Below, in pieces: positions 1 to 11,992 of a stretch of DNA of 64,000 nt. Location of the stretch: positions 2,046,001 through 2,110,000 of the forward strand of contig LUGG01000004.1 in the NCBI GenBank assembly GCA_001683735.1, given 5' to 3'. Origin of the DNA: Grifola frondosa (lineage: Eukaryota > Basidiomycota > Agaricomycetes > Polyporales > Grifolaceae). Under the pieces are notes generated by a model, which did no database searches, was not told the origin of the DNA, and saw nothing but the letters and a program-made list of their open reading frames with translations. The position numbers and the translations under genes are program-made. Positions within the stretch are counted from its first letter, which is position 1. Each line of letters starts with the position of its first letter.

Positions 1-1735
1 TGGCTCAAGGAGAATAACATAGATGCCAGAACGATTTCTCCGGCCGGGGATTGGATGGCCTTCGACGTTTCAGTCAGCAAAGCTAACGAGCTGTTTAGTT
101 CTAACTTCTCCGTCTACAAGCACGGAGGCACAGGGATGGAGACCATCAGGACGCTCTCCTACTCTATTCCTGCATCTCTGAAAGATCATCTTGATCTTGT
201 ACACCCTACTATATCGTATGTCGTTTCAGCTTTTCTTATTCATCTGCTCATGGTGTTCATATTTTAGATTCCCGAGTCCTCAACCGGGTCTGCCTGCAAG
301 AATTTCCTCTATCAGTCCCATTGTGGCAAATGTAACCTCTGGAGACATCCTCTCATTTTGTTCTGGATCCGTCACTCCGTCGTGTCTCCAAGCGTTGTAC
401 GGTATCCCTACGACGAACGCTACTCAATCGTCCAGTCAGCTCGCAGTAACAGGATTACTGGACCAATTTGCAAATAAAGTGGACCTCGAGGTAATTTGAT
501 TCCATCATATGTCGACATTCATTCATTCATTGGAAGAGAACTTCAGACGTTCTTAGAGAATTTCCGTACTGATATTCCCTCCTCGACAACCTTCACCTTT
601 CAAGCTGTAGATGGTGGTCAGAATAATCAAGACCCAACACAGGCTGGAATTGAAGCTGTACGTATGTTTAAGCTCCAACTGCAACTTGAGTTTATCTTCT
701 CATACTGTGCTTCGTGTCACAGGATCTGGATATTCAATACACCGTCGGTCTGGCTACTGGTGTTCCAATTGTCTTTATTTCCGTCGGGGAAGAGACCACT
801 GATGGTGTGGATGGCCTGTTGGACATCATCAACTTCTTGTTGAACGAGAGTGCTCCTCCTCATGTCCTCACAACAAGTTACGGCGCAAACGAGGGTGATT
901 TTTCTCGCATGCTGGCGAAGTGCGTTCGTTTTCCTATACACGTGCAAACATTTTTCTAATTTTCTGCTGTGACAGCTCTGTATGTAACGCATATGCCCAG
1001 CTCGGTGCCCGTGGAACGTCCATTCTCTTCTCTTCTGGAGACGGCGGCGTCTCTGGTTCTCAATTCAATCCCAAATGCATCAAAAACTTCATTCCGACAT
1101 TCCCTTCAGGATGCCCATTGTTGGTATATTCATTTTCCTCTGCAGGATTTTTTTCATTATCTTTCTTCATATAGTATCACCTCGGTTGGGGCTACCGCAG
1201 GTATGAACCCTGAGGCCGCCGCTTTCTACTCCTCTGGCGGCTTTTCCAACTACTTCGGCGTCCCGCCGTACCAAGTGGATGAACACTCTGCCTACCTCGA
1301 TGCGCTTGGTCACACCTATTCCGACAGATATAATGCAAGTGGTCGTGGATTCCCAGATGTCTCTACTCAAGGTACCAACTTCGAGATCGTCGTCGCCGGT
1401 AAAATCCAATCCGTTCAAGGGACCAGCTGCGCGAGTCCCACATTTGCAAGCATTATATCCCTGGTGAACGACAAACTTGTTGCCAAGGGAAGGTCGCCTC
1501 TTGGGTTTTTGAATCCTTTGTTGTATTCTCCGGCTGGCAAAGCGGCTTTCACCGATATTACTTTTGGTAATAACCCAGGATGCTTGACGGTTGGCTTCCC
1601 CGCTCAGTCCGGGTGGGATCCTGTAAGCCTACTCACTCTCTATCTTTATGGCGTGCTGACATCGAGCCATTTTTATAGGTTACTGGTCTCGGCACTCCCG
1701 TATTCTCGAAGCTCCTCACTGCTGCTGGATTGTAA
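1..1735 (+). CDS. Sedolisin (S53) serine-carboxyl peptidase, 5' truncated by window edge
   Basis: Secreted tripeptidyl-peptidase/aorsin/grifolisin-type acid protease. The window starts inside the pro-domain ([18 protein letters not shown]). Exons then give ALYGIPTT, the catalytic Glu in AGIEA with the Asp in [11 protein letters not shown], the Asp in SSGDGGVSG and the Ser in QGTSCASP, so the sedolisin Glu-Asp-Asp-Ser set is present. The last exon (1679-1735) reads [18 protein letters not shown] and stop. At least six short introns are needed; one has the donor gttggt after SGCP. The signal peptide and start lie outside the window. It is closely similar, exon by exon, to the inverted copy at 14364-16471. 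No broken frame was seen. Confidence 0.93.
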
Positions 1736-2173
1736 GACCATGAAGAGCTCGGGGTAGTGGCTATCCCAGCAAGATTTGATATCTCGCCGTATATTTTTTT
1801 ACACGTATATCTTTGAATCGCGCTGTTTTTGATTCCAATGTCCATCGATAGTGTTCAATAAGCCGATGCATGGCGGATGCATGCATAAAGCCTATGTGTC
1901 TCAATGTTAGATATATGTAACTACTCACAGCACCACCGCCGTAGTCCATCGCACGCAATCTCTTGCGCATAATTTTGTTCGTCTGACATTGCTATCGTGT
2001 TTTGAGATGGTTGCTGCACATGATGCCTCTATGCATCTCAATACGCATTTCAACGCCACGACGCGTCGACGCGTCCTATCACGTGCTACGCGTCAAGTAT
2101 GCGCGTCTTCACGGGTTTGATGGGCACAGCATCTGCTCGGAGCTGGTCATTTACCACACGCAACACGGTTCAA
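1736..2173. other. Intergenic, no gene seen
   Basis: This stretch holds the 3' flank of the sedolisin and the 5' flank of the TMEM19-like gene. Short open frames occur on both strands but none has recognisable content. Confidence 0.5.
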
Positions 2174-3518
2174 ATGCTGGGAGATATTCCTTTCGTTGCT
2201 CTCACCCTTGCCACATTTCTCGCACTCCATGGCCTCCGCAAGCGTTCTCTTTCGCCTTCCGGAGCCATCGCCGCATTCATCGTCGGACTCTCCATGATGG
2301 CGGTGCCCTTGCATGCTTTTGGAGTGTCTCTTATCACCTTCTACCTCGTCGGATCTAGAGCCACTAAGGTTGGGAAGCAGCTGAAGGCGCAGCTAGAGGA
2401 GGGCCACCAGGACGCAGGGTATAGGAACGCAGCGCAGGTGCTATGCAACTCATTCACTGCATTTGTCGCCACGCTGTTATGGACCGCAGCATACGTGCCG
2501 GATTCTATCGTGTCGTATCTCCTGTCTGGGGTTGTGACGCCTCAAAGGCCGTATGATCTTTCACAGTGGTGCCCGCTCATTCCCCCGGTCACGGCGTCAT
2601 TGAGCCGTCCGCTTCTATTCATAACGTTAGGGTGAGTTCTCATTCGCTCAGATAGGCCTAGTGGCAGTGTGGCATTTATACCATGTGTTCCTGCTGCATT
2701 CCAAGTCGCAGCGTGTATAATCATCATAACACACTCGTCTCAATACATCAAAGTTTTCTTGCTCGCAGATCTCGATATGATCTCTATGGTCTTGGAAAAC
2801 TGCGGAGAATTCATGCTGCATATAAATGCAGCTGCATTCTTGCATTATAACACTCATTTAATTATATATACATACGATATATTCTGCTCATTTCTCGTCT
2901 TCATTGATGTCTTGAAATTGCCAGCCACTTTGCATGCTGTCTGGGGACACCCTCGCCTCGAACTGGGCATCCTCTCGCACTCACCTCCCATCCTCATCAC
3001 GAGCCTCAAGCCTGTGCCCCGGGAACAAATGGTGGCATGTCCGCCACCGGCACGCTCGCGTCGCTCGCAGGGGGGCTCATCATGGGGCTAACACTCACCG
3101 CTGCGCTCCTCGTAGAGAGCAGTGCTTGCCGTGCACAGTGGTCCAGTGTGGCCCTCCCGCTCGTCGCGTGGGGGACGCTTGCCGGGGGGCTTGGCTCGTT
3201 GGTACGTGCTGTCCGCCCCGTTCGTGTGCGCTCGCTGAACTTAATATCCTGTGCACAGTTGGACTCACTAATGGGCGCTACGATCCAGCGCACTTTGTAC
3301 TCGACTACGACAAAACGCATATTGACGGACGAGTCTTCTGCGCCTTCGCCGGGTGCTGAGGTCAAGCGTGTCAGTGGGTGGGATATATTGTCGAATAATC
3401 AGGTCGGTTCTAGTGCCGTGCTGCCTCGCAAGATGAAGTGGCTGATCTGTGCTGTTGTGTACAGGTTAATTTATTCTCATCCATAATTACGGCGTGCGCT
3501 GTTGGCGCACTCGCTTGA
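2174..3518 (+). CDS. TMEM19/DUF92 family membrane protein, frame disturbed
   Basis: Multi-pass integral membrane protein of the TMEM19/DUF92 family, which also contains plant phytyl-phosphate kinase VTE6; the substrate in fungi is unknown. Exon 1 (2174-2631) starts MLGDIPFVALTLATFLALHG and contains the family segment SPSGAIAAFIVGL and the GSRATK motif. A roughly 290 bp intron is followed by an exon from 2925 with HFACCLG, GDTLAS, ELGILS and GTNGGMS, family motifs that lie in three successive frames. Later exons give LDSLMGATIQRT and VSGWDILSNNQV, and the last ends ACAVGALA and stop. The start is the Met that begins the first hydrophobic segment; an in-frame Met lies upstream at 2099. The three one-base slips around 2943, 2960 and 3018 sum to minus three, so the frame is restored without a stop. 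Confidence 0.85.
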
Positions 3519-5440
3519 AGGCTTTTGATAGATTCCGTGCTCCCTGGATTGATATTAACTGTAGGTCATATTCTTGTTGTGGGTATGTGGGTTTTGATAC
3601 CTGAAGGTCGGACCGTATCTCCCTCTCGTGGACGTCATCAATCTGCATGCCGAGCTGGAAGTGTCGAACAATTGCATGACTGATATGCACCGTCGTCGTC
3701 TCTACAGTCGAGAAGAGACGGGGAGCATTTTGCGATATAGTCATGGACCTGAAGATGCATTAATCAAGATAACGGGTCGGAACACAGTGGAGTTAGAAGA
3801 TCGCGTGAGAGGGACCATTGGATGCCAAATTGTGAAACAACATTATCCATTTTGGCAAGCTATATTAATGGCGACTGTGCGCGAACGATGATCCATGAAG
3901 CATGAGCGAATATGTTCACTAATACCAGGAAATTTTCCATCGTTATGTTTGAGTTCCCTTAAAGAGAATGACATGCCACCATTATATTTACCTTGACAGT
4001 TGGCCGGTATCGAGAACATTATGAGAAGGGGTTTGTAATGTTGTTCATCACCGTCGAAACGTAGTTCAAATGCCCGATCGGAGCGCTGTGAGTAAAATCT
4101 TGGGCGACGTCCATGAGTAAGGAAGTCTCTGGGCGAGATGGGGATGACCGTCGTAGGGAACGACATCCGTTACGTCTGAGTGAAGCAGGCAGGTCCGGGC
4201 AGTGATGCAGCATAGAGCGGGCCGATGGATCCAGGAAGGCCAGTGACAGAAAACGTGTTTATCACAGGTATAGCCATAACCAAGAGGTGAGGTGCACAAG
4301 TACCACATAGACTAAAGCGAGGTCTTGAGGAGACGGTCCTGACAAGAGAGTGCGGTAATATGGTGGGTCAGCACTTACCGTAGGGCATATCATCAGAGGT
4401 GACTAGCCCTCATATGCGAGCCGGCACAGATATACGCTGCGCGGCTGTTCTCACATCAGCAAAACTCGAACTTTCCTTTATTGTACTTTTAGTTACTTTT
4501 TGCTATTTAAAATACTTATTAAGAAGAAAAAGCAAAAAAAGGAGGGCTCGCTCCTTTTTTTACTTTTAAAATGCCCAAAAAAGGCAATTTTTCACGTTGA
4601 TAAGAAGAAAAAGAACCGATAAGAGCCCAAAGAGTGGCAAGGAAAATTTGACTTTTGCTGATGCATCAGTAAGGAGCGAAGACCATCAACAGTAGTTCTG
4701 GAATGCTACGAAGTGGGAAGCTGGGAAACTGTTATCGGCCACTATCAGTGCGGTTGGGAGGTGAGCATAGTTAATGCTGCGCGCCGTGTCGATTTAGCAG
4801 GAGAGAAACAAGATCTGGTGGCAGCATTTTAGCCGAAAGGGCTGTATTACATCGATGAGTTCGCGATAGGGAGGAACATCTAGGGGCATTCGTTTACACT
4901 GACCTCGAGTGTTCCGCATGTCAAGCGTAAGTGCAGCGCTAGAGTTTGCACGCGCTGGAATTCTGTTCTGTCGAACAAAATTGATGAACGTTAGGCAAAC
5001 TTTTGCGTGCAACGTTTTTCGGAAAGAGCTGGAACAAAAAAAACTGACCATGTGGGCCGCATGACGGTCGGAATCTCAAAATGGCTGGATGCCGCACCAG
5101 CCGGAGTATGATTTGGCCCTTTCGGCATATAAATATCGAAGCGGAGAAGCTCCATTTGGGACAGATGTGAGATCGCATTTCCGGGGTCCTGTGGCTGGGG
5201 ACGCCACGAGGAGGAATCTCCGCATGCCTGCGAGCTCGAGTTGTGCTTGAACTCCACCTGCTCTGCTCTCTGCTGCCAGCGGTGTCGCCCGTTCTCTAGC
5301 GATCTGCTCTGCGTGATATGCGGTTGTGATTACTCGTATTTTCACAGTCGGTGATTGTTGTGAGTAGCTTTTTATTCTGCCATCTAAAGCTGTGCCTTGC
5401 CTCGGCTGATTTATAGTGTAAAACAAGCTAACGACCTTTC
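3519..5440. other. 1.9 kb without a supportable gene
   Basis: Short frames occur on both strands (for example 3843-4166 on the minus strand) without splice-consistent extension or recognisable motifs. The part 4450-4620 is AT-rich with A- and T-runs and an inverted repeat. The 3' part should contain the promoter of the Ser/Pro-rich gene. Confidence 0.4.
4534..4561. repeat. A-tract/T-tract inverted repeat
   Basis: AAAAAAAGGAG and CTCCTTTTTTT form an 11-bp-arm hairpin around the loop GGCTCG. It resembles a bacterial terminator but sits in a eukaryotic intergenic region. It may be a remnant of a small transposon or simply AT-rich spacer. Confidence 0.5.
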
Positions 5441-7773
5441 TTGTGCTTTGAAGTGTGGGCATCGGGAAACGCCAACATCATGAAAACGTACATGACCTCG
5501 GGCTCGCCTATTGACGATCACTCGTTTTTCACGAAGGCACGCCACCATCCTAATCAGTACACTCAGCCAGACCCATCATCTCCTCCCTGGCGTTCTTTAT
5601 GCCCATCGGTCACCGATTCACGTCCCGTTTCTTTTTGTCACTCGAATTCCTTTCCTCCTCTCAGTTTTGACAGTGAAGAAGGGCGCACGCCACATCGCGA
5701 CCTGCTTACACGCTTCGACAGTGCGTATCCATCCCCTCCGCTTACCGACGCCACGTTGGGTACAACTGTTCCGCTACCCACCATCCAAGGTGAGGCTCCT
5801 GCGCGATATTTACCAGGTCCGGATCTTGGAGACTGTATGGATGTGAAGATGTCATACGATGATGGTCATCCTTGTGAACCACTCTCGCCACCGCCGACGT
5901 ACCCTTTAGGTACGCAGGATCTTCCTCAGATCGCGCCCTCGAGAAGCCCTGTGTATGCAGATCATTATTCGCAAACACCATCATCACGTCATGACAGAGA
6001 GGACGCGATGTCGACGCGCCACAGTACGTCCTCACCTTCATCAAGAGATAATCGTGGCCTGTGGCGTGACGAGACGGACTCCCCGAAGGATGGTAGCTCA
6101 TCGAGCTTGCTAACGCCCGTGTCTCCCGTTGAATCGTGGACGTATGGCAGCGTTGCCTCTGATTTGGAACCAACCTCGGAGGATGCTTCGCCAACACATC
6201 CATCGCCTATACGAGTCGATTCTGGCTTTGAGGAATTCCTCCCGCGAGACAGATGCGGGGAAACGAAGTTCAGCGCGATTCCCGGACCGCGATCAATACT
6301 CGATCCCAATTCATTCTGGACGCCACAGTCTCCGATCAGCATGGATGACGGTCTGCCCATGACGGAACACTCATCCATGAATGCGCGGGGTGGTGCAGAA
6401 GACATCTTCTGCCCAAGTTCGTTCTTTGTGACTTCACCGCTTGGTTTTTTGGCGCGCGACATCACTCAGAGCCACTGGGAAACTCTTCCCGACGATTGGT
6501 CCCACAGTTCAGGGAGCATGCACGAGAGCGATTTCTCATCGGCTTCTCCAAGACCTGGATCACTATCCTTAGAGCTTCCCGATCTTGGTCCTTTAGGACC
6601 GTCGGGCAGCCATCTCGGATTCGACTCCCGTCCTGCATCTCCTCTCGACCGCCCACCACTATCCCCACTTGAGATGCCTAACGTTCGCGATCCACCTTGG
6701 TACAACCACAGTTGCGCCACCCAAAATTTCGCCCACTCGATGCCAATGGACGTGGATCACGACCACTCTATGCTTTCACCGCACCCTTTTTCGCTTCGAA
6801 TCCCTGCTTCAGACTCCGATAATTCGTTCTCTGACACTATTATGCCCCCGGAAGACGATTTTTCATCTATGCTAACGTCCTCATCGCCTCCGCGACGTAT
6901 TTTGAACGACCTGCCAGGATTCGGCGACGATAAAGAATATTATCTTACACCTGTGCCGCGCTCGCCTCGAAGCCCGTTGGCTTCGCTGCCTGAGCTCTAC
7001 ACAGAAGATCCCGCAAATGCTCCCTCCTCCCCACACTCGCCACTCCTGAACCTCCCCGTGCTCTCAGGTGGCGAGCAGGAGCCAGACTACATTCGCATAG
7101 ATACGATCTCGCCCTCGATGCTGGGACCTCCTGGTGAGGGCGAGGGTCTCGGCCTGTTCCTGCGACCCGTCTCTGTAGACCCGCCTATAGCGCGCTCGCC
7201 TTCGCCTGACGAGGACGACATGCAGCTACTGGACACCCAACTAGACCCCGTGTGCTCGCACGGCGAGCTCGACGAGTTCCTGAAGTTGCGCGCGGTGCGT
7301 AGGGCTGCTCTTGCCGCAGAACGCGCTGCGCGCTCTGCGGAGGCGGAGCTGAGCGAGCGCGTCAACAATGCTGCGAACGCGCTGCTTCCGCCGCTCCACC
7401 CTGGGCTCGAGCTGCACGCAGAAATGGATGGCGCGGAACAGCGCGCGCAGAAACGCGAGTTGCAGCTTGCGATGGAGATGCGCGCTGAGGCGCGGCGCAC
7501 GCGGAAGCGGGAAAAGCAGCGGGCCAAGGAGGTTAACGCGCTGCTAGATCTCAAGACGAGGAGCGCGCGGTCGCGCTTGGCAAGGGCGCTTTGCGGAGCA
7601 TGGCGCACCTGGTCGCGAACATGCTACTCCGCCGGCGTGATACGAGCAGGCCTCTGGCGAACCGGAAGGCCGGTGCGATGTCCGTTTCGTATGCGAGGTC
7701 TTCCTTGCAATTCTCTCTGTCCGCGGAGGACCTGGTGTCAGGGACGATGGAGGACGAAATGGATGTGCAGTAA
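5441..7773 (+). CDS. Long Ser/Pro-rich protein with charged Ala/Arg/Glu C-terminus (hypothetical)
   Basis: One essentially intronless frame of more than 700 codons. Roughly the first 580 residues are low-complexity Ser/Pro/Asp-rich with repeated SP and PPL/SPL motifs, as in intrinsically disordered regulatory proteins. The C-terminal part (from about 7260) is a helical run rich in Ala, Arg and Glu (AAERAARSAEAELSERV, then KREKQRAKEVNALLDLK). Near 7555 the conserved-looking sequence moves to the next frame, where it continues GKGALRSMAHLVANMLLRRR and ends at 7773. An added G at LLDLK-DEERA would join the two frames. The Met at 5480 (MKTYMTSGSP) is an alternative start. No function is recognised; a phospho-regulated nuclear or cytoskeletal protein is only a guess. 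Confidence 0.75.
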
Positions 7774-8110
7774 CTATTGTTTCCGTCGTCGAGATGCAAA
7801 ATGGTGAGCGCCGCGCGACGTTGTATTGCGGAAGAGCGCTTGTGGCTGATGTATACATACTGACATGCAGGCTTGAAGGCATCGGACTGTACTATAACAT
7901 TTCCCCATGCTTTTGCACTTGTAGCATTAAGTGTTATCGTAGTCGTATCACTCATACCCTGCTTGGCTTCTTTTTCATTCAATCTTATGCTTTCTCATTG
8001 CGCTTGGTGAGCCTTCTAAGGTATAAGCTGGATCGCTGACGTTGTACAGCGAAGTGGCTACATGGGGATAGATATGGCAAGTCAGGAGGGTATAAACCTT
8101 AGAAACACAT
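7774..8110. other. Convergent intergenic region
   Basis: Space between the 3' ends of the Ser/Pro-rich gene (+) and the C2 gene (-). No coding signal was seen. Confidence 0.5.
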
Positions 8111-9643
8111 TCACACGGATGTTCCGTCCTCAACCACGGGTTCCTCCGCGCCTGCCTGCTCGCCCTCGCCATTGTGCATCTGCGCAGAATGCGACAACGT
8201 CTCTTCGCCAGTGCGCGCGTGCGGCTGCAAATCGTCGTTGCTAACACCGCGGTGTGCCAGCGCGTATGCACGGCACGCCTCCCTGCTTTGCGCGAGACGG
8301 GGATCGTTGAAATCCAGCGCAATCACTTTGAAGCCCGGGAAGTTGTACTGCAGCAGCCCCTGCAGGTCCGGCAGCATCATCGGGTCGGGGCTGTACGTCC
8401 CACTGTTGTTGTCGATCACGAGCTGCCACGCCGCCTGGTCGTCGGGGGTATCGTCGCTGAAGTTCTCCCAGCCGCACTCTGGGCGCGGGTGGAACTCGCC
8501 CGAGTAGCGCACCGCCTCCGCACAATTCGAGTGCAGCGCGTGCTTCGACGCAAAGTCCACGAAGAATGCAGCGCCCGTCTCCGAGAATCGGAAAGAGTCA
8601 TCATCCACGGCGATAATGTACGTATACACCGCGGGCTTGATCCGGTGCGCGAACTGGCTCCGGCTGCCCGTGCTCTCCTTCCCCCCATGCAGGAGCTGCA
8701 GGATATCCTCCAGACCGTTGATCACGCCGAAGCCGTTCCTCGTCGTCCGGGCGTACAACATGCGATGGCCTGCTTGGATGGTCGAGCGCACTGCGATCGA
8801 GGCAGGCCCCTGGAATATCGCCTGCGCTGCCTTGTAGTTCCTGTTCCAGTGCTGCACGGTGTCTCCAAAGAACATGCGCACGCCTTTGATGTACACCTTC
8901 CACGTAGAATACAAACGCGCGTCGTTGATGTTCGTGAGGCGGCCTACGGTCGGGGAGAAGTGGCGTGAATAGCGTATGGGGCCGTCAAAGATATACTGCC
9001 GGCTCTCAGCCTTAGCATCTGTCGATGGAACTGAATCGATCTGAGTGAGTGGATCAGCATGCACGACGATCGACGATGCACTACAGAGAGGCTTCCGACC
9101 TTCAGCCAAAACGTCCCTCTGTTCCTCCTCAGAGACGGACCCTCCAGGGTCAGCTCTTTCGCACCCTCAGCGACGGTCGTGTCGAATTTACCGACATAAT
9201 CATCGGTGATGTTGCCGTTGTCTTTGTCCAGCACTTCGACGACGAGGCTGGCAGTGTTCGGCACGTTCTTGACCTTCCACAGCTCGTTCCATACGGGTGA
9301 CAGCGTATTGGGCTTGACCGTCGATCTGCGAAAGCTCGATGAGAGTTCCATGCACGATTCGCAGCATCACTCACACGAAAGACAGCTGGCTGTCCAACTT
9401 GGCAACGAAGTAAGGATCTGCGGTTCCAACAACGTCCATCTTCGGAAGACCCGATGCACCAATAAATTGGATAGTGAGATCTACGAAGTGTTTATCCAGC
9501 CTCTTCTCCTCCGTGAATTCCTCCACAGCTGCTGCTGCACCCTGCACCGGTCCGCGCGCGCGCTGGACGACGTCATGTATAGACCCGACAATGTGCGACA
9601 TCTGAACGGGATTTCGGATTCCAGGCATGTTGTCGCGAGACAA
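8111..9643 (-). CDS. C2-domain protein with large C-terminal domain
   Basis: Three exons are read on the minus strand. Exon 1 gives the start of a C2 fold (HFVDLTIQFIGASGLPKMD, then GTADPYFVAKLD), where the Asp residues fit calcium-binding loop 1. Exon 2, starting near 9329, supplies TLSPVWNELW and VVEVLDKDNG, the second aspartate loop. Exon 3, from about 9036, carries a domain of some 300 residues of unknown fold containing YIFDGPIRYSRHFSPTVGRL and VYTYIIAVDDDSFRFSETGA. C2 plus this domain is a basidiomycete-type arrangement that I recognise only generally. It probably binds phospholipid membranes in a calcium-dependent way. The start is MSRDNMPGIRNP at 9643, with MPGIRNP as an alternative. 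Frames are intact. A long open frame on the opposite strand (8174-8968) is an antisense shadow. Confidence 0.82.
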
Positions 9644-10075
9644 AGGTCAATACTGGCGGTGATGGTACGTGTTGGAGCATGGAATTTGTACTGACTAGAG
9701 CTTTATCTCGGCACAGATGGCCAGAATCTTCACCGTAAAGTTCAGCAGTGTACAGCTTGACCACAGCCGCCGTAGAGCGCCCTAGTGGCGTTTGCCCAAT
9801 CATATCACGCAATCGATCTTGAAACACGCTTAGTGTTTCTGAGTACCGGGTTCAATACTAATTCTACGGAGATAACAGGTGATGTTGCAAGCGTAGTAGG
9901 TGAGGTACAAGAATGTTTGCGCCATCTAATCATTTTTATGTGGTTGCCAGTGTGGAATACCCAACATCTATCCATGCCCTCATTTTAGTACCATACCGGA
10001 TAGTGGACCACAGGAGACTAGATGACTCTTGTCAGCACAAATTCTCGCCGTCGGTTCAAAAGTTCTCACCCAAAT
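9644..10075. other. Intergenic, no gene seen
   Basis: This stretch lies between the 5' end of the C2 gene and the 3' end of the MFS gene, both on the minus strand. It should contain the C2 promoter. Confidence 0.45.
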
Positions 10076-11992
10076 CCTATCCACGCTATCAATGCAGCGA
10101 TGCCATTTGTTGCGGCCACACCGATTAGTTGGATTAGCGGCAGAATACCAGATGTCGCAAAGGAGACGAGAAGATTCCGCACGCCCCTGCGCAGTATGTG
10201 AGATTCACACCGAATGGCATAGCATAACATGTCTCACTTGTGAGCGGCGATAAGCTCCGCGCTTCGTGAGTGCATGACGTCTACATTATACGCGGCGATC
10301 GGACTGAGTGTCATGTCGACCTGTAGAGTAGGTCAGCTCACAACTCAGGAAGCCGGGAAATTGATAGGTACTTACTCCGACGCCATTCATGAAAAGGCAC
10401 ATCACATTGAGGACAATTCCGAGCCTGCCCTTGATGAACTGGGTTGTCAATCCAGACAACAGGATTGAAAGCGGAACAAGGACTGCAGCCGCTCCGAGGG
10501 TCGCTCTTAGTCGGTCTTCCGGGACCCATTCTCCTCCACGCCGCTTCCGCCATTTTACAACAATCCGGTCAGATATTCGTCCGGCGATTGGGGCACCCAC
10601 TGAAGTCGTCCATGTTATGTTCGTAAGCATTCATTCGATCAAACACGAACACTATTTCACCACTCACTAATGTTGCCGAGGCCTGCGGCCACGAAAAAGG
10701 CCCCAATGAATGCCTCGTTTGTGATGTGATAGCGACGCCCTGCATGACATTAATATGGTTCAATGCGAAGAAATCTTGCTGGATTTACGATTGTATACGA
10801 CAGTGGAATGAGAAGAACTGCGGTGTGGAACTAACGGACGCCTTGAAATAAAACCGCGGACATGCTCACCAAAGTCTGTCAACAGAGCGCACGTCGCCGC
10901 TAACATCTAAATGAAGGTCAGCCTGCAGGGCCGTGATGTTTATCTCATACATGACTATCCGCACCACACAGAGTAAATTTGGGCTCCGAAGCAGCGCGAG
11001 ACAGCTGAATGGGTTCAACCATACCCATCTCCATCCGTTCGACTCCTCTTCTTCCGCTAACTTATCGACGCCCCGCACACCTGGGTGGCTCGTTTCGGGG
11101 AGGAAGATGAGCGTCATTACGAACGCCAGTAGCCCTGCCAAGAACAAAAAATATTGCATGTAGCGCCATGAAGCGTAATGGGTCGCAGCGCCGCCACAAA
11201 TGGGTGCAAGCGCCGCTCCCAGAAGAGAGGCCTGCATCAAAGATTGAGCCACGACACAAGATTCAATACGGTGAGTGCTTACGCCGAAGAAAATACCCAT
11301 TGCAGTGCCTCGCTCTTCGAGCTTGTAGATATCTCCGATGACACCGGCCCCTACGGCTATACCGCTGGATGCGCCGAATGCCTGAAAGGCACGCCAAATC
11401 ATGAGGGATGGGATGGATCTCGACAGCGCCACACCCAGAGAGCCTACGCATAGGCAGGGCAACGACGCTAGAAAGACCGGTCGGCGACCGTCTACGTTGA
11501 GGACAAATGTTAATATCAATGATAAATTGATTACAAAGTTCCCAAACTCACAATGTCCAGAGTAGGTCGCCCATAGCAAGTTACTGATCGCTGCAAAGCA
11601 CATTGAAATACTCACTGCCAAGCTGCGAGCATTCAGCGTCTCTGAGTGCAGAGAGCGGTAATATGACTCACTTGATAACTGAGCCAGTGGACCCAAATTC
11701 CCGGCAATCTGTGGTATCGATGGCACAAACGAACCAGATACAAAGACTGAATAAAATTGGAGAGCAACATGATCCTGAGTGATTCATGAGTACTCATGAT
11801 TCAATAGTCAGACTCACGAGGTATTAATCCAACCGACACGGTGATGACGATGACACGCTTTTGTCGAGGGCTGAAGCGACTGTAAACTTTCTCATGTTCG
11901 AGAACTGCTTCATCCTCTGATGTGGACAGAAGAGGGTTTCTTCGGACGACATTCGTGCAACGAGTTGTATGCAACAGCAGCGGCCAATTCAA
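10076..11992 (-). CDS. Major facilitator superfamily transporter (DHA1-like)
   Basis: Twelve-helix-type drug/proton antiporter in the cell membrane; the substrate is not deducible. A cytosolic N-terminus (NPLLSTSEDEAVLEHEKVYS) leads to helix 1 and FVSGSFVPSIPQIA. ISNLLWATYSGHY then runs over an intron into DGRRPVFLASLP, the MFS G-x3-D-R-x-G-R-R loop 2-3 signature. AFQAFGASSGIAVGAGVIGDI (helix 4-5), LPETSHPG and a second half with GAPIAGRISDRIVVKWRKRR follow. The last exon reads IGVAATNGIAALIAWIGFG and stop. About nine exons are needed. The segment SESYYRSLHSETLNAR resembles an unspliced intron but is in frame, so its status is open. The next gene on the same strand is the glycosyltransferase. 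Confidence 0.85.

Noticed and set aside
4534..4561. Rho-independent terminator
   Set aside because: The hairpin plus T-run looks like one, but the window is eukaryotic and no gene ends there.
7087..7608. 173-codon Ser/Arg-rich minus-strand frame
   Set aside because: Reverse complement of the charged C-terminal part of the Ser/Pro-rich gene; low-complexity shadow.
8174..8968. 264-codon plus-strand frame
   Set aside because: It is fully antisense to the last exon of the C2-domain gene, Arg/Val-rich in the way typical of shadow frames in GC-rich coding DNA.
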